A DNA stretch of 48,530 bases from Zygnema cylindricum. Its lineage: Eukaryota; Streptophyta; Zygnematophyceae; Zygnematales; Zygnemataceae. Of the stretch, positions 21,901 to 31,744 are shown piece after piece. Position 1 is the stretch's first letter. Each line of letters begins with the position of its first letter. Where the stretch lies: NCBI GenBank assembly GCA_037447655.1, contig JBBHKE010000375.1:1-48530 (forward strand), given 5' to 3'. The notes below the pieces were generated by a model. That model was not told the origin of the DNA. It did not search any database and was given only the letters and a program-made list of their open reading frames with translations. The position numbers were made by a program, and so were the translations under genes.

Positions 21901-22709
21901 TGAATTCTTATATTGCATTCTAATTTTCATTTTGATTTTTTTTTCTATTGCTATGTATTCATCCAAGCCATAGTCATGTCTCATCGTATCGGTTGCTAGC
22001 ACGCATGGAATGGGGCACGCTTGCACGATTTTTGGCATGCACGCACAATAATTGATGTGCGCATGGTATTTTGCATGCACTCACGATTTTTTGCACGCAC
22101 GCTTAGTTTGCTCGCGATATCGTCTATTTATCTATTTGGGACGTGTACTTGATTCGCATTCACGTTTCATTTGAACGTGTACTAGTTTAGTGCGATTTGT
22201 TTCGTTTCGTGCGTAGGTACACGATTTTGGAGTATAGACGCGGAATATCGTTTGGGCAACGCATCGCGATTTCTAAAGTATTTTGTTCGGTATGGTTTGT
22301 TTCGTGCGTATGCACACGATTTTGGAGTATAGACGCCAAGTATCATTTGGCGATGAAGCGCGATTTCCGGGAGCGTTGGCGGCTCTTCAATGTACTTTAA
22401 TTCCTTAAAGTCGTGAACCCACGTAGATTCACGTATACATGTAGATAGGGAGGGATTTTACCCTCAAACGGTGGATTTTGTTATGCGTACGGCAGACGAT
22501 GTTGGTCGCCTATTGGCCAAATATCTTAAGTAGTTCGTTCATGTGAACTATGTTGTTTTTGAAGATTTAGTTTCGTGCGTACGCGACGTTTCATGCGTAC
22601 GCGACATTTCGTGCGTACTTGACGCGATTTTTAATGCGTAAGTACTCATAAATTTAGTGTGGAGGTTCGAATGGATTTGCGGATTGGTGAAGAAAACGTT
22701 TGATTTTCT
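21901..22709. repeat. Short tandem and dispersed repeats
   Basis: No gene is seen. A 95-bp unit containing CACGATTTTGGAGTATAGACG is duplicated in tandem (landmark at 22221 and 22316). Around 22565-22625 a short unit TTTCGTGCGTACGCGAC is repeated about three times. GCACGCA/TGCATGC motifs cluster at 22000-22110. Confidence 0.7.
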
Positions 22710-23165
22710 TTATGAACGTACGGAATTTAATTGAAGTGACGCGAACAAACATTTGTAAAAGTACGGTTTGCGTAAGGAGAAATGGACGGCGGATCGCGAA
22801 GCGATCCAACGTTTAATATGCGAAATGTTTAAAGTGTACGTCAATCGTACGGAACATAAAGCAACAAGTGGCATTTCTGAATAAGGACACCGCTGCGACG
22901 TAAAATCTATTTTGGACAGGTGTACCTTTATTTTGGCAGGCGTCACTTATGACGAAGTACGTGGTTGCGGTACGAAACAAATTTGGATGGTACGATATCA
23001 TTTCGTCAAGTGGATTGAAGTGGCACGTGGCGCGACATCGAGGATGCCGAATAAGAGTGACGGACAGTGGATATAGGCCGCCGTTTTTTTTTCGAGTAGT
23101 GGTGATGCGAAATCGTGTCAATCACACAATGTTTATTTTGGACGTCCCGGATTTTTTACGGAATT
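22710..23165 (+). repeat. Dispersed repeat FAM-E copy 1
   Basis: This segment shares AACGTACGGAATT, GTGACGCG, CGGCGGATCGC, ATTTTGGACG and the order of two short hairpins with the inverted pair at 37556-38515. The first hairpin is GGATCGC-gaa-GCGATCC at about 22785. The second, degenerate here, is around 23105-23125. It is longer than the other copies (about 455 versus 205 bp). The overlapping open frames on both strands show no motif. Confidence 0.6.
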
Positions 23166-24756
23166 CGAGGAGTTTCGTTTATTAACTCACATGACATAGC
23201 ATACGATTTTGTGAGATTGTGTACTTGAATATATTTGGAACAACATGTCTTTGTCTTATTTGCATTAATAAATTAGTGTTGATTATGACGTTTATATTTA
23301 CGTGGTCAATTAGGGTTTCGACAGTTTGATTTGCGTGTGTAAAATATCGTACTTATAGACAAGTGTAAGCTTACGATTGCTTGACTCTCAAGTGGACGCT
23401 TACGATTAGTTACTCTTACTAGAAGGTTATTATGCGTAAATAGGATTTTAGTGAAAGTTACGTAATTTACATTGGTTATTTTGACATTTAGTGATTCGTT
23501 GACAGCTCACAAGTGTATATATAGGAATGAGCTTTGTTAGTAATTAATCATCAATGCTTAGCGTGAAAAGTAGGAACCAAAAATGTAGTAATTTAGGGTT
23601 GCCGATTAGGTCATGCATTTATATGATACATTTATTATCTGATTATACTTTTGTTTATATGTGATGCATTTTCTTATTATTATTTACATATATTATTTAC
23701 ATGTTTGTTTGGTATGCATTATTTATGCATTTGTCTTAGGGTTTTTTATGATTTTTATGTAACCCTAGTTGTTGTTTAATGCATCTGTGTATGCATTTTG
23801 TTCCGTCCGTGTACGGATTGCTAATGCATTTGTGTATGCATTTTGTTGCGTCTGTGTACGCATTGTCTTAGGGTGACTTGTGACTTTCACGGATCCCTAA
23901 TTGTTGTTTGTTGCGTCTGTGTACGCATTGGAAGGGTGCACATATCAATATGATTGTACATTGGCTTAGCTTTGCTTAGCCTTTTGCATGATAGTTTGGG
24001 TGGCTTCTGCGGTCTATTTAAGACCAAAGAACAACAAACTAGCCTAGACTTAGGTTAGGGTTTGCGTAGGGGAAGCGTGTCTAATACTTAGTCTATTTTC
24101 AAACTTATAATTTCTAGCTTTTGGACAAGAATTTTCTCTTGGCGGCGGACCAGTTTTCTTGCTTCCTCCTTGACACCAATTTCCCATTATTTCTTTTTCT
24201 CTTGTTAAGCTATTGATAGATGCTAGTTAGCATACGGACTTTTTGTCTCATAGTATCCTGCCTCGTTTTTAATCCACACGGCTTCGGCCAAGTCCGGAAG
24301 GTTTCCCTCCAAACTTATCTTTTTGGCGATTTGTGGAGTGGAAGCTTGGATTGTGGCATCTTCTATCAAGCTGCGCCGTTCTCCGGACAGCTGGATAGTT
24401 TGCTTGAGTGTATTTGTTGTTGTGGCATTTTGGGTGTATTGGGAAGTATCATTTTTGACTACATCCGATTTTCTTGGTTGTTGGTTGGAAGTGCTTCCTA
24501 TTGCTTCGTTGCCTTTCTTGAGATAAATCTTGTAGAGAATGCGTGGAAGACTTGGGAGCCTAGTGGCTATCCCACGGCTTAGTATGAGTGAGAAGCCAGG
24601 TAAACTATGTATACTAACCAGCCAAGTCATGCCCACAACCATATATACCAACGCAAAATGAATGAGAAGGAAAAAATGTATATACATTACGCAAAAGAAT
24701 AAAGGTGAAAATAACAAAAAGGAAAAGGGAAGAATACTCCCCTAGTGTGAAGTGAA
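23166..24756. other. Intergenic, with short direct repeats
   Basis: No gene is recognised. Around 23780-23935, TGTGTATGCATTTTGTT.CGTC.GTGTACG is repeated three times with decay. The two overlapping open frames at 24220-24717 (opposite strands) have no motif. The DNA left of 24757 should be the 3' LTR of the minus-strand Ty3 fragment at 24757-25517, but I have no second copy to define it. Confidence 0.4.
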
Positions 24757-25517
24757 CCCTGTAATTCCCCCCCTAGCTCCTTAGCCTGCGGAGGAGCTGG
24801 TCAAAATCGCCGGTAGCTCACGACAGCCATGGCAAAACGAATGGTTAGCTGGCAAAGCTGTAAATAGAGGAACTAAGCACTCCATGTGGAACTCTTGGTA
24901 TCAATGGTCGCACAAGAGCATGAAAGTCTCGCCGTGTGCTCGTCGGCAAATGGTACATTCCGTCGCCTCTGTGATTGGCATCCTCATCGGATCCATATCT
25001 TGTGACAAAGCCGGTAAGTAACAAGGTGCACAATTCTTCGAATGCTCTCGAATTATCCTTGTATTTGCACCCTGCAAACCCAACATCCCATTAGCATCTA
25101 TTTCCACCACACGAAGAATGTGTGGTGAAACATCCGTGTCCAAAGACTCGAAAGATTGTCGTCGGAGGTACACGTAATCTCCGACCCAATAAGATTTCTG
25201 TTGAGGCTTGTAACTGCCACTTCCCGTGGTGGCAAAGCGCAAAGTATCACGATGTTGGGCAATCTGCAAATTATCAAAAGCCATGGGCATATCACGAGCA
25301 AAAAGCAAAGCACGGCAAGTTAGTTCTTCCAAAAATATGGTGTCAGATATTAGAGGCAAAGGTGAACTTGTTGCTTTCTGAATATTCCGACCGAGCAAGG
25401 GTGCTCAAACGAAGAGAATATAGAATGCGCTGAAATTAGCCAAGCTAGCCTGTATGGACATCCCGTATCCCATGGTGATATAGCCCAAGGATTCGTCCCA
25501 GACGGAGATGTGTTTCT
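24757..25517 (-). pseudogene. Ty3/gypsy integrase C-terminus with PHD finger
   Basis: The minus-strand reading is collinear with the tail of Ty3 integrases. WDESLGYI and GYGMSIQAS (about 25480-25410) are followed, after a frameshift, by LLGRNIQ, FDNLQIAQHRDTLRFA, GDYVYLRR, ILRV, GLQGAN and KNCAPCYLP (25398-24980). A PHD-type zinc finger then ends the protein at 24823-24957: C-x2-C-x11-C-x2-[stop]-x4-H-x2-C-x14-C-x2-C. The only damaged ligand is the fourth, a TGA in place of Cys at 24901-24903. PHD fingers commonly read histone tails (established), so a targeting role is possible (inference). The upstream integrase core is missing: at 25518 the frame is replaced by an LTR segment. Confidence 0.85.
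24765..24775 (-). other. Candidate polypurine tract of the Ty3 fragment
   Basis: On the minus strand this reads CTAGGGGGGGGAA. It lies about 50 bp past the end of the integrase/PHD reading frame, where an LTR retrotransposon carries its plus-strand primer. A similar G-run precedes the LTR at 27086. Confidence 0.55.
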
Positions 25518-25806
25518 GTCGAGCGTGCTTGAGTAACGTGAGGGAAGGGCCCACAGCCCGGAGTTGTCGGCATCGAAGTCTTGCAAATAACCCCCAAATG
25601 CAAATGCTTCCCAGAATGATCATGCCCACTGCTGCGTGCATCCCTCCCATATATATGCATGCAAAAAAGGAGAGACGCTCGGACAGAGAATAGGGATGAA
25701 TGCAGGGGAAGGCGAAAGGTATCCTCTCCCCCTTCCTTCCCCCCCCCGGGCCGGGGAAAGGGATTTGGGTCTCGGTAGTTGGCTGATTTCCCAATTTAGA
25801 TTTAAC
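25518..25806 (-). repeat. Truncated LTR segment, direct copy
   Basis: 289 bp matching 26812-27090 in the same orientation. Shared landmarks include GTCGAGCGTGC.TGAGTAACG, CACAGCCC.GAGTTGTCGGCATCG, GGAGAGACGCTCGGACA and GATTTGGGTCTCGGTAG. One edge cuts straight into the integrase frame. The long open frame across it on the minus strand is open in both copies but is LTR, not protein. Confidence 0.75.
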
Positions 25807-26179
25807 AATATCACCTTGCCCTAGAAAATAGAATAAAAAAAGAGAATGTGAAATATAGCGAAGTAAGCTTAACATACCCCAACAATAAACGATGACAATA
25901 AGAGAAAGGGGATCCCTCTCCCGATAGTATCATAAATAGGTATGGTGCTCCTTCAACCTCTAGTGTCGGCAGCTCGGAACCGACCAGACTCTTCTCGGTT
26001 TCGAACAGTAAAAAGTTGAAAAATCACCCAAAAAACAGATAGTGCAAACTACCTGCCCGGACTATGATTCCCACATAAGACAGATTTAAAACCAAGATGG
26101 CAAAAGAGTCAAACAGAACAAAGATTCTCCAAAAGAAGGTTTGTTGGAATTTCTGAGGGTTTTCACAAGAGACAGTACT
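25807..26179 (-). other. Ty3-associated non-coding segment
   Basis: No coding motif. Its position between two LTR segments suggests LTR or leader sequence, for example the region following the LTR in the minus direction, but I cannot place the LTR end or a primer-binding site. Confidence 0.35.
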
Positions 26180-27086
26180 GAAAAGCAACCTGTCTCCTTC
26201 GACCCCAAGTGCCTTATACATCAAAGTTTGTCAAATTGCAGGTCCAAAAGTCAAAGCTACGTTATTAACTAATGAGCAGCAAGCAAGTGTAATACAACTG
26301 ACACAAGACAATATAATCCGTACTATACTCGGTGCAAAACGTTCTGCTCCGGACTGCGGCTAGTTCCTCGGCCGGAAGAAATTATTTGGTCCACTATTAT
26401 AAGACAAAGTCCTTAAAAGGACACTAACTTGCTAGACTTTGACCTAACGTAATTAATGGACCAAAATTCAGCTGAGCGTGAGCCAAGTTCCTACTGATGG
26501 CTAACTGCATAATCTAGATGCAAATGTGGAAAGTTACGTGGCAATCCACAATGTTCCCCCCACGGAGGCTGTCGGAAATTGGTCCTATGTAACGGAATTG
26601 CAATCTTTGAAACGGTAGAACTTGGTTATTCGACCTTTGTTATACACGAAATGAAATGCGTTCCACTCAGTTTAGGAAATAAAAGGATCTTGTCCAGCTT
26701 GGTGCACGCAATCCTCCATACTTTGAAGACCGTACAGGGTAAAAAGGGCGCGAAAATCCTTGGTGATATACAAGTGTGCCTGAAAAGCACACGAGCTTGA
26801 CAGTTGTCGAGCGTGCCTGAGTAACGTGAGGGAACGACCCACAGCCCAGAGTTGTCGGCATCGGAGTCCTGTAAATAACCCCCAAATGTGAATGCTTCCT
26901 AGAATGATGATCATGCCCACTGCTAACCACATCCCTCCCATAGACATGCATGCAAAATAGGAGAGACGCTCGGACAAGGAATAGGGATGAATGCAAAGGA
27001 AGGCGAAAATTATCCCCTCCCCCTTCGTTCTCACCCCTGGGCTAGGGAAAGAGATTTGGGTCTCGGTAGTTGGCTGATATCCCAAT
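26180..27086 (-). mobile_element. Ty3/gypsy LTR (3' LTR of the 27-30 kb element)
   Basis: On the minus strand this follows a polypurine tract (27088-27097) that lies just beyond the integrase/PHD remnant, exactly where a 3' LTR belongs. It starts near TTGGGATATCAGCC. The first ~275 bp recur at 25518-25806. The remaining ~640 bp (26180-26815) recur inverted at 36935-37555. The inner end is uncertain and may extend past 26180. Confidence 0.65.
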
Positions 27087-27087
27087 T

Positions 27088-27097
27088 TCCCCCCCTC
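27088..27097 (-). other. Polypurine tract
   Basis: The minus strand reads AGAGGGGGGGAA between the end of the Ty3 coding remnant and the LTR. It is the expected primer site for plus-strand DNA synthesis. Confidence 0.6.
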
Positions 27098-27139
27098 TTA
27101 GTCAACCGTGACTAAGACATAAAATTACCCGCCCCATTC

Positions 27140-30100
27140 GCTGTTCCCACAAAACCAGGTGTTGGAGGGTAGAGAGCGTGGCTCTTAAGAGGATGGGAGA
27201 CACGCTGAATGCGAACACTAACCACACTGATTGTAGACTAATATGTGGTGCAACTGGGAGGGCTGATTGGAAGCTAATGAACAAAAAGGAGGATCGGAAA
27301 AGTAAGTTAAGTCGAAAGTGGGTTCGTCCTCCAGTCGTCGAAGATGGCAAGGGGCCATATTTATCTGATTCTCTTTAATTCTCCGACCATCCTTTTCACT
27401 CCAATGTAAGAACCCCTTTATTGGAAACTACGACGACTTTCAAAATTACTCGCCCGGCAGAAATATCTATCCTGTCTTTCTTCTGTTGCATCCGATATAC
27501 ATAGTCCCTCGGCATAAATCTTCGTGACGTGGTACATAATTCCCTCTCCGGCGTTGAGAATACTACTACTGATCTCGGTGTAGAGCGACCTGCAAATTCC
27601 CCATGGCGAGAGGCATCTCTCGGTGAAATATCTTGGCTCTGTCGACGATCAGTTTTTCGACTGTTCCTTTGTCATCCATCTCCAAGAGGACCACCGCTTG
27701 GGTCGATGCAGCCCCGGGCAAGATGGGATGCCGTCCAAATATAATGATATATGGGTTTTATGAGTCGAGAGAAGCCTGCATGCTGAATCTGTAGCCTATA
27801 ACAATCCAATGCACCCTTATGTCCCACTCCCCCAAATCTTCTTCAACTCCATATTTCCGTAGTGACCGCTTCATTGTCTGTATGCACCTTTAGGCCAAAC
27901 CGTCGGCTTGTGGGTGGTCACGACTGGTCAGTCGATGGTCGACTAGGCATTTTTCCAAGAGGTTGGAAAATTCTCCTGCAAATTCGGAGCCTTGGTCAGT
28001 TAGAACTTCCGCAAATTCGGAGCCTTGGTCAGTTAGAACTTTCGCAAGCGCCCCAAATTGTGTTAAAACCCTTTGCAAAAAAACATCTGGAATGGTCTTC
28101 GACTCCTTCCGAGGTAAAATTACCATTTCGATCCACTTTGAAAAATGTTCTATCATGACCAGCACGAAGCAGTTCCCCCGCTAGCTGGTCGGAAGAGGTT
28201 CCAAAAGATCTAAAGACCACCGATAAAACATCCCTCGGATTGGAAGCGAATGGAGTTCACTTCCGCCTTTCTTGTCAAATGCTGCCATTACTCGATCGCA
28301 AGAGGAGCAAGTCTGCACAATTCTGTTGACTTCGGTCCGCAACGCGTGCCACCAATAAGAGCCCGCGTCTAGGGAAGTGGTCCGCTTTTGCCGAAAATGT
28401 CCACATTGCTAATGGAGATTGGATATCAAAGTTTCTCGGTCTGAGGGGGGAGGAACCACTTTCCTCGTGCCATCTGACCATTTTCGGAGGAAAACGCCTC
28501 TGTCCCAATTATACGCAGCAATCCGGTTCAACACTCAAGATAATTTGATTTGTGTCAAGTGGGGAAGAGGCGACCCTTGATGGAGAGATTGGAGAGAATC
28601 GGTGTCGTTCCAGATATCCTTCCGTCTGGCCTCTATGGGCGCTTGCCCCTCCACGTTGAAAAAGCTGACAGTTCCCCCCGAGATTGGGGAAGCAAGGTGA
28701 AAGCGGAGCATGCCCTGATGAGTCCCAGACTGACTTCAAGGTCCTCATCATGCCGGGCCCCGGTAGAATACATGGTGGAGGGATCAGGATTTCGATTGAG
28801 TCTGTCGGCATTCCTATGTATTTCACCTGCCCTATGAACAATGTTGAAATCATATTCCTACGGGATAAAAACGCATCTGGCGAGTTTGCAGGTTAACTTA
28901 CTATTTTCCATGATCCATTTCAGGGGTTGGTGATCTGTAATCAGTGTGAAATGGACTCCGTACAAATAAGGTCGGAAATGCTGGATTGCCCAAACCGCTG
29001 CGAGTAGCTCTCCGTGGTAACTGCTATAATTTCCTTCTGCCTTGTTGTTGCTTCCGCTGGAGTATGCCACCACATATTCAGCTTTGGCATCATTGACTTG
29101 AGCCAAAACGGCTCCCAATCCAAACTTGCCCCAATCAGTGAAAATGAGGAAAGGCCTTTGGTGATCAGGCATCCGGAAAACGAGGTGCTGCTTCAGAGCA
29201 TCTTTCAATAACCGGAAGGCGATCTATTGTTCTTCGGCCCACTACCATTCTTGGTCCATCCGCAATAGCTGGTTGAGGGGCTGAGCGTGACTACTGAACT
29301 CAAGGATAAACCGCCGGTAGTAGTTGGCCAAACCCAAGAAGGTACGAAGGGTCGAGATGTCCTGAGGTGGGGGAAGAGCGTCAAGGGCTGCCACCTTGAC
29401 CATGTGGGGACCCACAGTTGCGAGAGTCACCTCATGTCCAAGGAAGATATTCTTTTGTATCCCAAAAATACCTTTGCTCTGGTGACATTTCAAGCCCGTT
29501 GCTTGGAGTGCCCGGAGAACGATTTGGACATGCTCCAGGTGTTCCTCAAAAAACTTTGAGAATATAATAATATCATCAATATAGCACCGGGCACAATCAA
29601 TTCCTCGGAGCGCTTCGTCTATTGCCCGTTGGAATTTGGCCGGTGCATTCTTGAGCCCGAATGGCAAATAAATCCATTCATAAAGTCTTGAACCGGCCCA
29701 AAATGCGGTTCTCTCCCTGTGCTTCTGTTCCATGGCAATCTGGTGGAAACCATTCTTCATGTCCAGAGTGGAGTAGATAGTGGCGCCAGCAAGGGAGTCA
29801 AATATCTCTTCCAGGGTCGACATCGGATACCGGTTAGAGATGGTGGTCGTGTTCAGCATGTGAAAATCTCCACTCAACTGGAAATCTACAACCTTCTCGG
29901 ACGAGTCCTTCTTGGGAGGGAGAACTGTCGAGGAAGCGAACCCATGAAATCCTATACTTTCTTCAACCAATCCGGCTTCCACCAAATTTTGGACTTTAGC
30001 CGTGATGAATTCCTTTTCCTTGAAGCTGAGAGGATACTGTTTCTGCCAAACAGAAGCCGTCTCGTCAATCAGATCGATTCGAAAAGGTGTTCCTTTGTAA

Positions 30101-30204
30101 ATACCGACATCGATTTCTGACCATGTGAACACCTGCTTGTTTTTGGCCAATAGCTCAGAGAGCTGCACCTTCTGCTGAGGATCTAACTGCTCCCCTAGGG
30201 TCAA
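27140..30204 (-). pseudogene. Ty3/gypsy pol remnant: RT, RNase H, integrase, PHD
   Basis: Minus-strand pol in Ty3 order. The reverse transcriptase is an uninterrupted 320-codon frame (29242-30204) with YSTLDMKNGFHQI (catalytic Asp 148), LPFGLKNAP and YIDD (208-211). RNase H at 28858-29208 has TDWGKFGLGAVLAQ, YSSYHGELLAAVWA and LITDHQPL. The integrase has a zinc-binding H...GH...C-S-S-C block (about 28290-28400), SLDLLEPLP (first Asp), LTDQGSEF (second Asp, in a duplicated 33-bp unit) and HPQADGLA followed by TAA (27890-27892) where the catalytic Glu belongs. The C-terminus has AMGNLQVALHRD and NMAPCHL, then a degraded PHD finger at 27140-27283 (N-Q-C-x4-H-x2-C ... TWFC). Several frameshifts; not functional. 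A copia fragment cuts off its N-terminal side at 30204. Confidence 0.9.
27978..28043 (-). repeat. 33-bp in-frame duplication in the integrase core
   Basis: Two tandem 33-bp units (27978-28010 and 28011-28043), differing at one base, encode VLTDQGSEFAE/G on the minus strand and so repeat the motif with the second catalytic Asp. The frame is kept. Confidence 0.9.
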
Positions 30205-31735
30205 TTGCTCTCAGCTCTATTGGCAGAATTATCTGAAATTTTGCATGTGTGTTCCTCCTTGTATTGGAAATATTGTGGCAAATTGCACACCTATTGTGTG
30301 TCTGTTTTGCTTGGGGCTTCATTGTGAAGTTGGTCATATTTATCAAAGTTATGGCAGGCTGTTTTTCTGCAACTTTGACTGAGTGTTGTGATTATTCGGT
30401 TTGGTATTGTTATATGAAAATTGGTGGGAATACTTAGTGGCCTAGGAAATTTTTGGTTGAGTAGTTTCAGCTTGGTTTTGTTATTCTGTAGAATTCTGAG
30501 TGGAATCAAAAGAGGCTGTTTTGGGGTAGTCTGTGGTGCTTCCGAGGGTACATTCATGGCTGAAAATGGTTCTGAACAACAGGTTATGGGCCCACGCCCA
30601 TGGCTACCCATTTTGGATGAATCAACCCTGCCCATTTTTGATGGTTCTAAATATTATTATTGGAGGAGTATGATGGAGAGCTACTTCAAGTCGAGGAAGC
30701 TAATGGATGTGGTGGATGGGACGTGTGCTGAATCATCGGTTGGATGGGAGGAGAAGAACAATGAGTGTTTGCTGATTATCAAGCTATCCTTGAACGAGGA
30801 ACTTGTAATGACTTACCTTGGTTTGGAAAGTACAGATGAATTATGGAAGAGCTTAGAACGTGTATATCAAAAGACTTATGTGTATCATTGGATGAGTAAT
30901 GTTACAAAAATAGTTGAGTATAAGTATGATGGAGGTAGTATGTTGGATTATTGTATTGGCTAAACTGCAAAAACTGCCACTTTCTAAATATGGCGGCAGC
31001 CATGGCGCGCCTTTGGTCCTCACTCTCTTTCTTTAAGGCGAAACTAAAATAGGGAAGTGAACTATTAATTACCTCTTTTCAACAGTTTGCTGTAGATAGA
31101 TTAAGACAAGTTGATAAAAGGGATTGGAACGTACCTTTAGCAGTCAGGTGTGTTTTAGAGGAAGAGGCTAATAACAAGGCTCTAAAGATTAAGGGGAATT
31201 TTCAAGGTGTCGGATCACAGTTCCAAAGAAATAAGAAAAGTTGTAAGGTAGAAAATTGTTTTTACTGTAATGATTTAGGGCATACTTTCAGGGTATGTCC
31301 GCTATATAAAAGTGCATGTGTCACAGGAACTTTCAAAAAGGGATGGGATGAAAATCGAGTTCGACCCCCTAAACTAAGGGTTACACTTCCCGTGGACGAA
31401 TTTGTATACTTGCCGATTGTTACTCTTCGAGATGTGGAACACAAGGGAGGAAAAGAAAAATTTGTTGTCATCAAAAATTTAGTGGAGAAAGAGGTGAAAG
31501 AAAAGGAGTCTGTTTTTGTCACATTTTTCAGCGACGGATTGGTGAGTGATAAAGTTTCGCATGAGGAAGTGGTTATTGAAGTAGGAATACTAGGAGGAAG
31601 TGAAGGGGATTTGGAAGTTGAAAAAAATTATAATTTGCAGGAGGAGATGAATACACTTAGAGAGGGTGAAAGGAAAAGTGTTCCGGAAAGTGGAGTAAGT
31701 GCAGAAGTTTATAATACATAAGAAGATAATAAAAT
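30205..31735 (+). mobile_element. Ty1/copia fragment wedged between Ty3 copies
   Basis: It begins at the junction AATTGCTCTCAGCTC. The first ~305 bp (30205-30515) are copia LTR/leader sequence that recurs inverted at 37744-38060. A gag remnant follows. There is no protease, integrase or RT, and at about 31740 sequence of the second Ty3 copy starts abruptly. It is truncated at both ends and has no recognisable target duplication. Confidence 0.75.
30556..31721 (+). pseudogene. Ty1/copia gag remnant (UBN2-like and CCHC knuckle)
   Basis: The first part, ATG 30556 to TAA 30961-30963, reads as a copia Gag N-terminus: LPIFDGSKYYYWRSMMESYF, MDVVDGT, ELWKSLERVYQ. About 120 bp later another frame (about 31080-31721) continues with a basic stretch and a retroviral-type zinc knuckle, CFYCNDLGHTFRVC (C-x2-C-x4-H-x4-C, from 31257), then an acidic, Lys/Glu-rich tail. 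The zinc-knuckle frame is intact for over 200 codons. The intervening 30964-31082 looks inserted; I tested it as an intron but found no donor that keeps frame. Confidence 0.8.
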
Positions 31736-31744
31736 TGCGAAAAT

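Noticed and set aside
24220-24717. Overlapping 120- and 164-codon frames on opposite strands
   Set aside because: No family motif on either strand; the region should be retroelement LTR or intergenic DNA.
25405-27085. Two similar long minus-strand frames (from about 25875 and 27085) as a conserved protein
   Set aside because: Both lie in the duplicated LTR segment next to a polypurine tract; the shared openness follows from recent common origin.
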